Source of the DNA: F23-D06 sp045600905
Lineage (GTDB): Bacteria > Bacteroidota > Bacteroidia > Bacteroidales > WCHB1-69
DNA length: 25,230 nucleotides
Direction: 5' to 3'
Assembly: GCA_045600905.1 (NCBI GenBank)
Contig: JAZRYT010000021.1
Coordinates: 1 to 25,230 of the forward strand
Below are positions 9,288-17,473 of the stretch, in pieces. Under the pieces are notes generated by a model. The model was not told where the DNA came from and searched no databases. It worked only from the letters and a program-made list of their open reading frames with translations. Made by a program: the position numbers and the translations under genes. Position 1 is the first letter of the stretch. Each line of letters opens with the position of its first letter.

Positions 9288-11618
9288 ATGAAAAAAGTTC
9301 TATTCGCCTCTATACTCCTCACTTCAGCCGTATTCGGCGCAATGGCCCAGAAGCCCATAACCCTCAATGCCAACACCCACTACGTCATAGTTTTGCCTTC
9401 ACATCCTACGGATGCGCAAAGGTTAGCCGCCGACCGACTGTCGCTATACCTTGGCTATCTTGGTTTTATGAGTGGTGATGATTCCCTGACCTGTACCGAC
9501 CATTTCCGCGGCAAGCACGCCATCTTTATCGGCAGAAGCAAACAGACAGAAAATTTCTACCAGCAGTACGGCGACCAGATCCGCGACGACGGCTTTCTGC
9601 TGCATACCGACGGACGCAATCTCTATATCCTTGGAAACCAAGGCAAATCCGAATTATACGGCGTTTATCATCTGTTAGAGAACTATTTCGACATCACCGT
9701 CACCGACAATGACAGCGAGGGCATATTCTTCTTTTCCACTCCCAAGCAGCGCAAACTCTGTCTCCACGACCTGCAGAACCCCTCTTTCCAATATCGTGAA
9801 ACGCTGTACAACCTGCCCAACAAGGCCGCAGGCTATGCCGACTGGCACAAGCTGTCCTGCCGCGAGGAGTTCAACAAAGACTGGGGACTTTTCGTACACA
9901 CTTTCCAGAAACTCGTTCCCGTTGACACCTACTTTGACGAGCATCCCGAATGGTTTTCCGAATTGCACGGTCGTCGCATCCGCGACGGCCAGTTATGCCT
10001 CAGCAATCCCGAAGTTTTGGAAGTCGTGTGCCAAAACTTGGCGCAGCACATCGCCCAGGCACCTAAGAAGCAATATTGGTCCGTGTCGCAAAACGACAAC
10101 GAATTCTCCTGCACCTGTCCGCACTGCCGCCACCTTGACTCCCTCTACGGCGGCCCGTCCGGCACGCTCATTCACTTCGTCAACCAGATAGCCGCCCGCT
10201 TCCCCGACAAGACCATCTCCACCCTCGCCTACCAGCAGACACGTCGCCCGCCACAAAACATCAAGCCCGCCGACAACGTCAACATCATGTTCTGCTCCAT
10301 CGAGTGCCAGCGACAGATGCCCATTGCCGAAAGTCCTTCCGACGAGTCGTTCCAACGCGATATGGAGGGATGGACTGACCTCACGCACAACATTTTGCTA
10401 TGGGACTATGTGGTGCAGTTCCGCAACTATATGGACCCTTTCCCAAATCTGCACGTCATCCAGCCCAACTTGCAGAACTTCCATCAGCACGGCATCCCGA
10501 TGATTTACGAGCAGGGCTCCGCCTTCGACATCAGCGATTGCCACGCATGGCGCACCTTCCTCATTGCGCACCTGCTGTGGAATGTGGACATCAATGTCGA
10601 TAGTCTGCGCGAGCGCTTCCTTATTGCCCATTATGGTGCGAACCGCGCGCCGTTCATCCGCCAGTATCTCGACACAATGACGCAGGCATTGCGTGATTCC
10701 AAACAGTTCCTCAACATCTACGGCTACCCCATCGACGCCAAAAACGGCTATCTCGCACCCGATAAAATCAAATTCTACAGAACACTCTTCGCAAAAGCCA
10801 AACAGGTAAAGCCCTTCGATGACGACTCGCCTTGCTGCACCTTCCGCGACTGTGATCACGGTCCCAAATACGACTTGCGCACTTACGACAACCGTCTGCG
10901 ATTATTGGAAATGGCCTTGGACTTCGCCGTCTTAGAGCTCTCTATGAGCGAGGTGTCGCCCGAACTCTCCTATTTCAAAATAGAAAACGGCCAGAAAGTC
11001 GTGCGCCCGGAAATGCTCCAGATGGCCGACAACTTCGTGTCCGACTGCCAACGATTGGGCGTTGCCAAACTGGATGAAATCAGGTTCACGCCCGAGCAGA
11101 TGCGCGGCAACATCGACAACTTCATCCGCAAATCCACGCAACAGAATATTGCGCAAGGCAAGTCCATCACGTGCCTAACGACGTGGAACAACGCCTACAA
11201 TGTGGGCGGTCCGAAAGCCCTGGTGGATGGCGTATTCGGCATTATGAACTACAACTTCAACTGGCTGGGATTCGAGGGCAATGATATGGACGTCATCATC
11301 GACTTGGACAGTGCGCAGGACATTCACAACATCCACGCCGACTTCTTCTATTTCCCGCTGTCGTGGATATTCGCGCCCAAGCAAGTGACCTGCTATGTAT
11401 CTGACAACAACATTGACTGGCAGGAAGTTGCCACGCAGGATTACGAGAACGGCACCGTCTTGGCGGAGAACAAGCTCGTGGGCTTCGACTTTTCCGGCCT
11501 GCAGCAGCACGCCCGCTATATCCGCGTCAAAGCCGAGTCGCTCAAAGTATGTCCCGAATGGCACCGAGGTGTCGGCCAGCCCTGCTGGATATTCTGCGAC
11601 GAAGTGTTGGTGAAGTAG
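9288..11618 (+). CDS. Secreted DUF4838 glycoside-hydrolase-like protein with C-terminal discoidin domain
   Basis: 776 residues starting at the ATG at 9288, which gives a direct signal peptide (MKKVLFASILLTSAVFGAMAQ). Residues about 25-165 resemble the N-terminal non-catalytic domain found before GH20/GH67-type barrels ('DGRNLYILGNQGKSELYGVY'). The central part matches DUF4838, with 'FDEHPEWFSELHGRRI', 'WSVSQNDNEFSCTCPHC' (near 265-280, with a CxCxxC cluster) and 'PMIYEQGSAFDISDCHAWR'. From about residue 620 an F5/8 type C domain runs to the end. Members are Bacteroidetes polysaccharide-utilisation proteins of unproven reaction. It is transcribed away from the GH20 gene, whose discoidin tail has a very similar ending ('WHxxxGQxxxIFCDE'), so both may bind the same glycan. 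Confidence 0.8.
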   Translation: MKKVLFASILLTSAVFGAMAQKPITLNANTHYVIVLPSHPTDAQRLAADRLSLYLGYLGFMSGDDSLTCTDHFRGKHAIFIGRSKQTENFYQQYGDQIRDDGFLLHTDGRNLYILGNQGKSELYGVYHLLENYFDITVTDNDSEGIFFFSTPKQRKLCLHDLQNPSFQYRETLYNLPNKAAGYADWHKLSCREEFNKDWGLFVHTFQKLVPVDTYFDEHPEWFSELHGRRIRDGQLCLSNPEVLEVVCQNLAQHIAQAPKKQYWSVSQNDNEFSCTCPHCRHLDSLYGGPSGTLIHFVNQIAARFPDKTISTLAYQQTRRPPQNIKPADNVNIMFCSIECQRQMPIAESPSDESFQRDMEGWTDLTHNILLWDYVVQFRNYMDPFPNLHVIQPNLQNFHQHGIPMIYEQGSAFDISDCHAWRTFLIAHLLWNVDINVDSLRERFLIAHYGANRAPFIRQYLDTMTQALRDSKQFLNIYGYPIDAKNGYLAPDKIKFYRTLFAKAKQVKPFDDDSPCCTFRDCDHGPKYDLRTYDNRLRLLEMALDFAVLELSMSEVSPELSYFKIENGQKVVRPEMLQMADNFVSDCQRLGVAKLDEIRFTPEQMRGNIDNFIRKSTQQNIAQGKSITCLTTWNNAYNVGGPKALVDGVFGIMNYNFNWLGFEGNDMDVIIDLDSAQDIHNIHADFFYFPLSWIFAPKQVTCYVSDNNIDWQEVATQDYENGTVLAENKLVGFDFSGLQQHARYIRVKAESLKVCPEWHRGVGQPCWIFCDEVLVK

Positions 11619-11648
11619 CATAAACCACAATCCATACGTTCCAGCACC

Positions 11649-11670
11649 AAAGAGGGATAGATTCCTCTTT
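11649..11670. terminator. Possible bidirectional terminator hairpin
   Basis: A perfect 7-bp inverted repeat, AAAGAGG (11649-11655) and CCTCTTT (11664-11670), lies between the convergent DUF4838 and mnmA genes and touches the mnmA stop codon. No strong T-run follows on either strand, so this is a weak call. Confidence 0.35.
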
Positions 11671-12755
11671 CACCGAATCACTCCGCCGCCAACGAGTTCG
11701 TCGTCCTCATAAAACACGACGCTTTGACCGGGAGTGATGGATTCCACTGGATTATCGAAGCATACACGCACGCCATTTTCGGTATGGTAGAGTTTAGCGG
11801 GCACACCCTGACTACGATAACGAATGCGGCAATCTACCGTCATTCCGTCATCAAAGTCAGCATACTTGGTGAAATTCAAGTCTTCGGCCTCCAGTTCCCC
11901 GCCCTGCAAATCCTCCTTACCGCCGATGACCACGCGATTCCGTTGAGCGTCGAGCGCCACGACGTAGGCGGGCACACCCAAAGCGATACCCAAGCCACGA
12001 CGCTGGCCTATCGTATAATTAAACAGTCCCGAATGTTTGCCTAACACTTTGCCTTCCGTATCCACGAATTTGCCCGGGCGCATTCGTTGTTCCAAATCGG
12101 GCACATTAGCGAATAGGAAATTCCGATAATTGTTATCCGGGACGAAGCATATTTCCTCGCTTTCTTTTTTCTGCGAAAGTTTCACAAATCCGTGTGCGGC
12201 AGCTATTTCTCGGACTTCCGCCTTGGTCAGTTCACCCAATGGGAAGATTGTCCTACTGAGCTGTTCACTCGTCAGTTTCCACAGGAAATAGGTTTGGTCT
12301 TTCAGCACATCTTTTCCTTTTTTCAGGAAATATCGACCGTCGCGATGAGCGATTTGCGCATAATGTCCCGTGGCCAGATAGTCGCAATGCAGTTCATCGG
12401 CTTTCTGCAACAGCAGTCCCCACTTTATGATGGGATTGCACCACACACAGGGATTTGGCGTGCGCGCGCGGAGATATTCATCTATGAAGTTCTGCATCAC
12501 GGTTTCTCTGAACAGCGTACGTGCATCTATCGTATGGTGTTCAATTCCCAACTGCTCCGCCAGTTTTTCGGCCTCCTCCACAGCATCAGAGGCGCCACAG
12601 CCGGCATCGGTATTCGGGCAGTTTTCCACATCGTCACCCACATTCCGGAAGGTCACGCCAACCAGTTCGAAGTCCTGTTCACGCAGCAGCATCGCAGCCA
12701 CACCGCTGTCAATACCGCCACTCATAGCCATTAGTACTCGTTTTTTCATATTCAT
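11670..12755 (-). CDS. mnmA: tRNA-specific 2-thiouridylase MnmA
   Basis: 361 residues. MnmA uses ATP and a persulfide sulfur to make 2-thiouridine at position 34 of the Lys, Glu and Gln tRNAs. The PP-loop SGGIDS is at residues 12-17. 'NPCVWCN' provides the first catalytic cysteine (C103), and 'SEEICFVPD' provides the second (C203). 'GHYAQI' and 'KDQTYFLWKL' are family signatures, and 'NYTIGQRRGLGI' marks the central domain. The C-terminal beta-barrel ends in 'SVVFYEDDELVGGGVI'. Length and domains are normal. An ATG two codons later (12749) is an equally possible start. A -7-like box lies about 14 bases upstream, inside the terminator hairpin of the preceding peptidase gene. Confidence 0.95.
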   Translation of the reverse strand: MNMKKRVLMAMSGGIDSGVAAMLLREQDFELVGVTFRNVGDDVENCPNTDAGCGASDAVEEAEKLAEQLGIEHHTIDARTLFRETVMQNFIDEYLRARTPNPCVWCNPIIKWGLLLQKADELHCDYLATGHYAQIAHRDGRYFLKKGKDVLKDQTYFLWKLTSEQLSRTIFPLGELTKAEVREIAAAHGFVKLSQKKESEEICFVPDNNYRNFLFANVPDLEQRMRPGKFVDTEGKVLGKHSGLFNYTIGQRRGLGIALGVPAYVVALDAQRNRVVIGGKEDLQGGELEAEDLNFTKYADFDDGMTVDCRIRYRSQGVPAKLYHTENGVRVCFDNPVESITPGQSVVFYEDDELVGGGVIR

Positions 12756-12765
12756 TAAAAAGAAA

Positions 12766-12801
12766 GCGCAAAACTATACTTTTTTGGATATAGTCTTGCG
12801 C
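12766..12801 (-). terminator. Terminator hairpin after the metallopeptidase gene, overlapping the mnmA promoter box
   Basis: Two 13-base arms (12766-12778 and 12789-12801) pair at 12 of 13 positions around a 10-base loop. On the minus strand the hairpin is followed by TTTCTTTTT, typical of intrinsic termination, 28 bases after the metallopeptidase stop. The mnmA-proximal arm also holds TAGTTTTG (12776-12769), a match to the Bacteroidetes -7 consensus. Confidence 0.55.
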
Positions 12802-12828
12802 CTTGCTATCATCATTTTTATTTCAACT

Positions 12829-14892
12829 CTATTTTGAGGACTTTTTACCCTTCTTGGTCGTTTTCTCCAAATTCTTCACAGCCTGTTCCGTTCTATCCAA
12901 CAGCGGTTGGGCAGACAATTTCTCGCCCACGGCCTTCTGCATCCAGAGGTCCGGATTGAGTTTGCCCTGCTTGTAAATACGTGTTACTTCCTCACCCATA
13001 TTTTTACCTTTCAAATAGGATTCCAATTGAAAATCAATGATGTGGCCAATCGGATAGGCGGAAAGATAGAGCGGGTCGATAATCATGTGGGAATAGACGG
13101 CCAAAATCGGTTCGTCGGTAGTTTTAAATATCGGTGCGTAATATTGGTTCCAAACCTGTTTGGCAATATCGATGACAGCGTTTTTCAACTCATTGGCATC
13201 TGCATTGGGGTGATTGTACACCCATTGCCAAGTGCGGATATCGACCAAAGACACGCCCATAATTTCATAACAGCCCCAGAAAAGGTCCAACGTGTTGAGG
13301 TCTTCAGCATTTTCATCATCAGACTTGATACCTAACAATTCAAGGTCTTTGCCTTGGAAAACGAAAGCAAGTGCTTCGGTAAACGCCGTATTAGGCACAC
13401 CGCTCAGGAAATAGTTGGGCACATCGTGCATAGAGATTGTTTGTTCCACATTGTGGCCGAACTCGTGGACACCGATGTTGTAGCCCTTGTAGTCCATACC
13501 GTCGGCACCCACGCGCGTGCGCAGCACGGAATTGTCGTTGCGCATCTGCGTGCCCCAAGCGTGACCTGCACCCAAAGAGGCATCCACCGAAACGTGCGAG
13601 CAGATGAAGTGCGCCTTGTCGTGCGTAAATCCGAGTTTCTTCAAAATGTTGGGAAGATCTTTTTCAAAAGCCTCCTTAGTCGGATATTTGGCCTTCACTA
13701 TTCTGTCCAACTCATTTTGGTCAACACCGCTGCGGCCTTTGAAACCATCATACCAGATATCAAAAGGTTGGAGTTTGCGGCCCAGACGCTTGGAAATCAA
13801 GCTTGCGACCTGCTGTACCATAGGGGAAGTCATCAAATCAGAAAACAGCTTTTCCGTTTCCTCAACAGAAATCTCATACTCATCTTCAAACTTGCGTTGG
13901 ATGAAGTTGGAGGAGCAATACGGATCTGCGGCCTTCTCCGCACGATAAAAATCCAACAAATACTGATAGCGGCTCTTCGGAGCCTTTTCCTCCGTCAGAA
14001 TCTGAATGCCGTTCAGCATTATCTGGTTGGTGGAAGGATACCATTTGTAACTTTTATCCTGTTTGACGACATCAGCAGGGACCTCATCTTTGATGATGCG
14101 TTTCATCACGTCATAAATGACCGTTTGCTTTTCCAGACCGTTTTCACTATCGGCGTAGGCGGCTTTCAATTCGTCGCGAAGGCCCCAGTGCGTAATGAGC
14201 GGCAGTTCGGATTTCCAATAGAACTGGTTGTGGAAACTGCCCACCTGTTCCATATCGATGTTGTAATTGTCAATGTAATTGTTGGCAGCAGCGGTGACAT
14301 TGGATATGTTCTGCTGGATTTCGGAAGGGATACGGGACGTGAAAATGTCGCCCAAACGGACGAAACCCCATTCCAGATCTGACCAGCGACTACCGTTGTT
14401 TTGTTTCTCAGCCAGTGTGAAATGCGGAAAATTCAGAATCACCACGAAGGCGAGTTTGCTGGCAAACATATCTTCCTGGAAATGAGACAAGCCACTGTAA
14501 GCGCTGAAAATCTGATCCACGGAAGTGGATTCGTAGCCGACCAACTGTTCGGGACGCTGAAGTTCGATAGAGATGCGGTTGTTGTAACCATATATCATCT
14601 CAAAATTGTTACAAAGACGTTGGAAAAGAATCGTTTTCTCATTCAAATCCTTGCAGAAGTTTTCCTTACAGAATTTTTGGAACTCCTCTTGGGTTCCGTC
14701 TTGGGCCGTCCAAAGGGCGGCAGCCTGCGTCACACCGCGTTCCACCAAAGCCTGCGGCATCACGGAAATAGTACGTACCGCTTTGATGGTCCTCTCCACC
14801 GTGGTGGTCTGGATGTTCAGCGGTGAAGCAAATAAAGAACTGGAAATTGTCATTACCATTAACAAAGTTGCAAATTGAAGTTTTTTTCTCAT
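12829..14892 (-). CDS. Exported zinc metallopeptidase (HEFGH, M3-like gluzincin)
   Basis: 687 residues with a signal peptide (MRKKLQFATLLMVMTISSSLFA). The zinc site HEFGH is near residue 476 in 'GVHEFGHNVEQTI'. A glutamate about 30 residues later in 'AFTEALAFVFQ' is a plausible third zinc ligand, as in gluzincins such as the M3 oligopeptidases. Upstream are helical segments and the motif 'DASLGAGHAWGTQMR'. The C-terminus is Lys/Ser-rich (KKGKKSS). It is probably a periplasmic or surface peptidase; substrate specificity cannot be read from the sequence. The gene seems to be its own unit, with a terminator hairpin downstream. I know of exported Bacteroidales proteins of this type but cannot assign a named family with certainty. 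Confidence 0.75.
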   Translation of the reverse strand: MRKKLQFATLLMVMTISSSLFASPLNIQTTTVERTIKAVRTISVMPQALVERGVTQAAALWTAQDGTQEEFQKFCKENFCKDLNEKTILFQRLCNNFEMIYGYNNRISIELQRPEQLVGYESTSVDQIFSAYSGLSHFQEDMFASKLAFVVILNFPHFTLAEKQNNGSRWSDLEWGFVRLGDIFTSRIPSEIQQNISNVTAAANNYIDNYNIDMEQVGSFHNQFYWKSELPLITHWGLRDELKAAYADSENGLEKQTVIYDVMKRIIKDEVPADVVKQDKSYKWYPSTNQIMLNGIQILTEEKAPKSRYQYLLDFYRAEKAADPYCSSNFIQRKFEDEYEISVEETEKLFSDLMTSPMVQQVASLISKRLGRKLQPFDIWYDGFKGRSGVDQNELDRIVKAKYPTKEAFEKDLPNILKKLGFTHDKAHFICSHVSVDASLGAGHAWGTQMRNDNSVLRTRVGADGMDYKGYNIGVHEFGHNVEQTISMHDVPNYFLSGVPNTAFTEALAFVFQGKDLELLGIKSDDENAEDLNTLDLFWGCYEIMGVSLVDIRTWQWVYNHPNADANELKNAVIDIAKQVWNQYYAPIFKTTDEPILAVYSHMIIDPLYLSAYPIGHIIDFQLESYLKGKNMGEEVTRIYKQGKLNPDLWMQKAVGEKLSAQPLLDRTEQAVKNLEKTTKKGKKSSK

Positions 14893-15002
14893 AGAGTTTT
14901 AGTTAGTATTATTTTGATTATTAATTTTCAAGAGGGACAAAAAGCCATCCAGCGCATTTTATTGTGCTGAAATACAACAAGATGGTAATATGTAAATCAA
15001 GA

Positions 15003-17054
15003 TTATTGTTTGACGATTTTGCGAGAAACCGTCTTTCCTTCCATTTCCATCTGGATAAGATACAATCCGGAAGCGAGATCTGAAATGTTCAACAAGTCAC
15101 GTGAATCATTCACTTCGTATGTACGCAGCGCCCTACCCTGCAAATCTCGGATTACGATATGCCGAATCGGTTGTCCCGCTTGGATATGGAGCATATCTGC
15201 GGCGGGATTCGGCCATACCGAAATTCCCTGTTCCTCAAATTCATCCACGCCCACATATCCTCCTTCATAGTCTATTTGGAAACCGGCAGCATTGTTCTGC
15301 GCGTCACTTTCGAATTCAAACATCAATCGTTTTTCATTAAAGACAATCGTGGTATCAGACATCGTTCCCGTATAGGCTGCCAACATATTGCTGTCGTTAA
15401 CCGGGAATTTATATACGCGGAGGAAGTCGTGACCTTCTTCCAGATCCAGATAATGGACATTCAGTGTTATAGCCGAATATGACGGAAGAATGATTCTATA
15501 CGTGCAGTTGCTCAATTCGCGGTAATTGCGGTCTTCGCAACCGTCATCGAAGGAGCCGGACGGAGCCGTGAAACTCTGTGTGGGACGGCAATATTCCGGC
15601 AAAACGGCACTATAGTTGGCGCGGAAACCATAATCCTCGGATTGACCGTCAGAGGTAAAAGACACTGTCATTGTAGGGGTTTCCCAAGAGATATGCAAAG
15701 AACCGCTATCGGCTGTCAATTCATACAACGTGTTGACATTGGGAGCGGTAATACGCAAGGTGTCGCCTTCGGCAATCTGATAATCGACATCCAATGTGAT
15801 GGAGGATACAGAATCTGTCTGCGGTTGGATATGCCAGGTGTAGTTCATATTCGGTTGGTAGTTGACAAAGTCGTCACTGCCATCCATAAAGGAGCCTGCC
15901 AGAGCGGTCAGCGTTTTGCTGCCCACAAGCGGTTGAGCGACAGGATATTCGTATTGTGTTGTATCCGGATAGGCATTGACAATCAATTCCTGAGCGCCAT
16001 TGAAATGGGTTCCCATCAAATTGAGGTGGTCGGTATAGAAATAGCCGTCGTAATCGCCGTCCCAACCAAAGTTGAAGTGAAAATAGTAGCAGCTGTCCAT
16101 CAGTTTGTAGCCATCGCAGATAAAGCCGTGACCATTGATATTGGGTTCGCTCCAACCGGCGTAGTACATCGGCATACGACGGTTGAGGTGAGCCACGATG
16201 ACGCTGTCCCAGTTCACATCCGTGGAGTCTCTGAAGAGGTATTCGGTTTCAGGAGAATATTTGAAGAAAGTACGCATAACGCGGGCGGCGCTATGGTTGA
16301 ACATACCTGAGCCGTCGGGGCCATAGACCATATCGACGCCCACGCCACAGTGGTGCATCAAAGTGCAGATGGCAGGATTGATGGAGGAAGGATGATCACA
16401 CATAGTCTCATAATCAAAAGTCGTGGTGCCATAATCTGCGGATTGCAAGCCATAATTCTCATCGGTATAGGAATAAGAGCCGATGCCTGTTTCAGGGAAT
16501 CTGTAATAATAAATCAGCTGTGCCATAGCGGTAGCCACGCAGCCGGTAACCACGCGGTTGTTCTCGCCGGCCATATCGCGCGGACAATAGTAATTATAGA
16601 ACGTTCCCTGCCCCCAATGAGACTTCATCAGCGGTTCGACTGTTTCCGCATCGCGGAAGCCGTTGGAGCGAGTAAGGAGATTGTTCCACAGCGGATTAAC
16701 GGGTTGGCTGATGTTTTCCTTTTTCAGTTGTGCGATTTGGCGTTGGTAGATGTTGAGCCACATCGTTACGGGCGCAATCACGTCCTCATCGTTGTAGAGC
16801 TGGTGGTCAGAGAAAGCCAATACGGGGGGGACGCGCTTGTCGGCACCCACTACGACGAAGGAATTTTCCGCATTGAAGATATACAACAGCGTATCCTGGG
16901 CATCTGTTATGGTCTTCACACAGGATTTAAAAGACTTATTATGTGAAGAAAAAAAGGCACGGGCAACAGTGGATGCTTCGTCAATTGCGACGTTCTGCGC
17001 GCAAATTGTTCCAAAAATAGCGGTTAACGCCATCAAAAGTATAGGTTTTCTCAT
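15003..17054 (-). CDS. Secreted C10 (streptopain-type) cysteine protease with CUB-like modules and T9SS tail
   Basis: 683 residues. A signal peptide (MRKPILLMALTAIFGTICAQ) is followed by a prodomain-like region (about 25-125). The peptidase C10 domain has its catalytic cysteine at C172 in 'VVTGCVATAMAQ' and the catalytic histidine at H309 in 'NINGHGFICDGY'. The 'FHFNFGWDGDYDGYF' stretch is also typical. Two beta-rich CUB-like modules follow ('GSFMDGSDDFVNY' and 'GSFDDGCEDRNY'). The last 75 or so residues ('ISVWPNPAADMLHI', 'LASGLYLIQMEMEGKTV', 'KIV') are the Por-type (type A) T9SS sorting domain. It is exported through the outer membrane and probably activated by removal of the prodomain. Relatives include streptopain SpeB, interpain and Bacteroides fragilis C10 proteases. 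Confidence 0.9.
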   Translation of the reverse strand: MRKPILLMALTAIFGTICAQNVAIDEASTVARAFFSSHNKSFKSCVKTITDAQDTLLYIFNAENSFVVVGADKRVPPVLAFSDHQLYNDEDVIAPVTMWLNIYQRQIAQLKKENISQPVNPLWNNLLTRSNGFRDAETVEPLMKSHWGQGTFYNYYCPRDMAGENNRVVTGCVATAMAQLIYYYRFPETGIGSYSYTDENYGLQSADYGTTTFDYETMCDHPSSINPAICTLMHHCGVGVDMVYGPDGSGMFNHSAARVMRTFFKYSPETEYLFRDSTDVNWDSVIVAHLNRRMPMYYAGWSEPNINGHGFICDGYKLMDSCYYFHFNFGWDGDYDGYFYTDHLNLMGTHFNGAQELIVNAYPDTTQYEYPVAQPLVGSKTLTALAGSFMDGSDDFVNYQPNMNYTWHIQPQTDSVSSITLDVDYQIAEGDTLRITAPNVNTLYELTADSGSLHISWETPTMTVSFTSDGQSEDYGFRANYSAVLPEYCRPTQSFTAPSGSFDDGCEDRNYRELSNCTYRIILPSYSAITLNVHYLDLEEGHDFLRVYKFPVNDSNMLAAYTGTMSDTTIVFNEKRLMFEFESDAQNNAAGFQIDYEGGYVGVDEFEEQGISVWPNPAADMLHIQAGQPIRHIVIRDLQGRALRTYEVNDSRDLLNISDLASGLYLIQMEMEGKTVSRKIVKQ

Positions 17055-17079
17055 ACGTTTCGAGTTTAAAAAAGCGGCG

Positions 17080-17109
17080 CAAAGATAGCATTTATAAGGG
17101 AGTTACAAA
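17080..17109 (-). promoter_or_regulatory. Promoter of the C10 protease gene
   Basis: On the minus strand TATCTTTG (17087-17080) fits the -7 consensus TAnnTTTG. TTTG (17109-17106) lies 18 bases upstream at the position of the -33 element. The start codon is 25 bases downstream of the -7 box. Confidence 0.6.
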
Positions 17110-17147
17110 AAAAATTTATCAACAGTACAAACATATTGGAAAAATTG

Positions 17148-17155
17148 TATTTTTG
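17148..17155 (+). promoter_or_regulatory. -7 box of the tRNA-Pro gene
   Basis: TATTTTTG matches TAnnTTTG and lies 16 bases before the mature tRNA 5' end, a suitable distance for a short leader. No clear -33 element is visible. Confidence 0.5.
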
Positions 17156-17171
17156 CGGCCTCAAAGATGCT

Positions 17172-17246
17172 CGGGGTGTGGCGCAGTTGGCTTAGCGCAC
17201 TTGCATGGGGTGCAAGGGGTCGTCCGTTCGAGTCGGATCACCCCGA
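17172..17246 (+). tRNA. tRNA-Pro (anticodon GGG)
   Basis: A 75-nt cloverleaf folds fully. The acceptor stem is CGGGGTG/CACCCCG (7 of 7 pairs). The D stem is GCGC/GCGC, and the anticodon stem CTTGC/GCAAG carries the loop ATGGGGT (anticodon GGG). The T stem GTCCG/CGGAT carries the loop TTCGAGT, and the discriminator is A73. C1-G72 and A73 fit bacterial tRNA-Pro. CCA is not encoded, as is common in Bacteroidetes. Confidence 0.93.
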
Positions 17247-17256
17247 CAGAGCAAAG

Positions 17257-17286
17257 AAAAAAGAGACGCAAACGCGTCTCTTTTTT
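17257..17286 (+). terminator. Intrinsic terminator of the tRNA-Pro gene
   Basis: A perfect 13-bp inverted repeat (17257-17269 and 17274-17286) with loop AAAC. Its core is GAGACGC/GCGTCTC, flanked by A6 and T6. The T-run gives a classic rho-independent terminator 10 bases after the tRNA; being symmetric it could also stop minus-strand transcription. Confidence 0.85.
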
Positions 17287-17473
17287 GGTTTATGAGATTT
17301 GCAAATGTACGCAAAATTGCATTCTATTCCTCTTTGGTCCCTTCACTAATAAAATCAAACAGATTTTCCAATGGATTTTTAGGAGTCTAAAGACGACCGT
17401 ATTGAATCCGGTTCGCACAGCTGTTTTTTTGAGGATTTTCATTGTGATTATTAACTAGCATACACCGACACGC
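17287..17473. other. Intergenic AT-rich stretch without recognisable features
   Basis: Between the tRNA terminator and the stop codon of the transglutaminase-like gene I see no supported gene, repeat or structured element. Confidence 0.5.

Noticed and set aside
13354..14382. Long plus-strand open frame of 342 codons opposite the metallopeptidase gene
   Set aside because: Antisense to a protein with signal peptide and HEFGH motif; no recognisable features.
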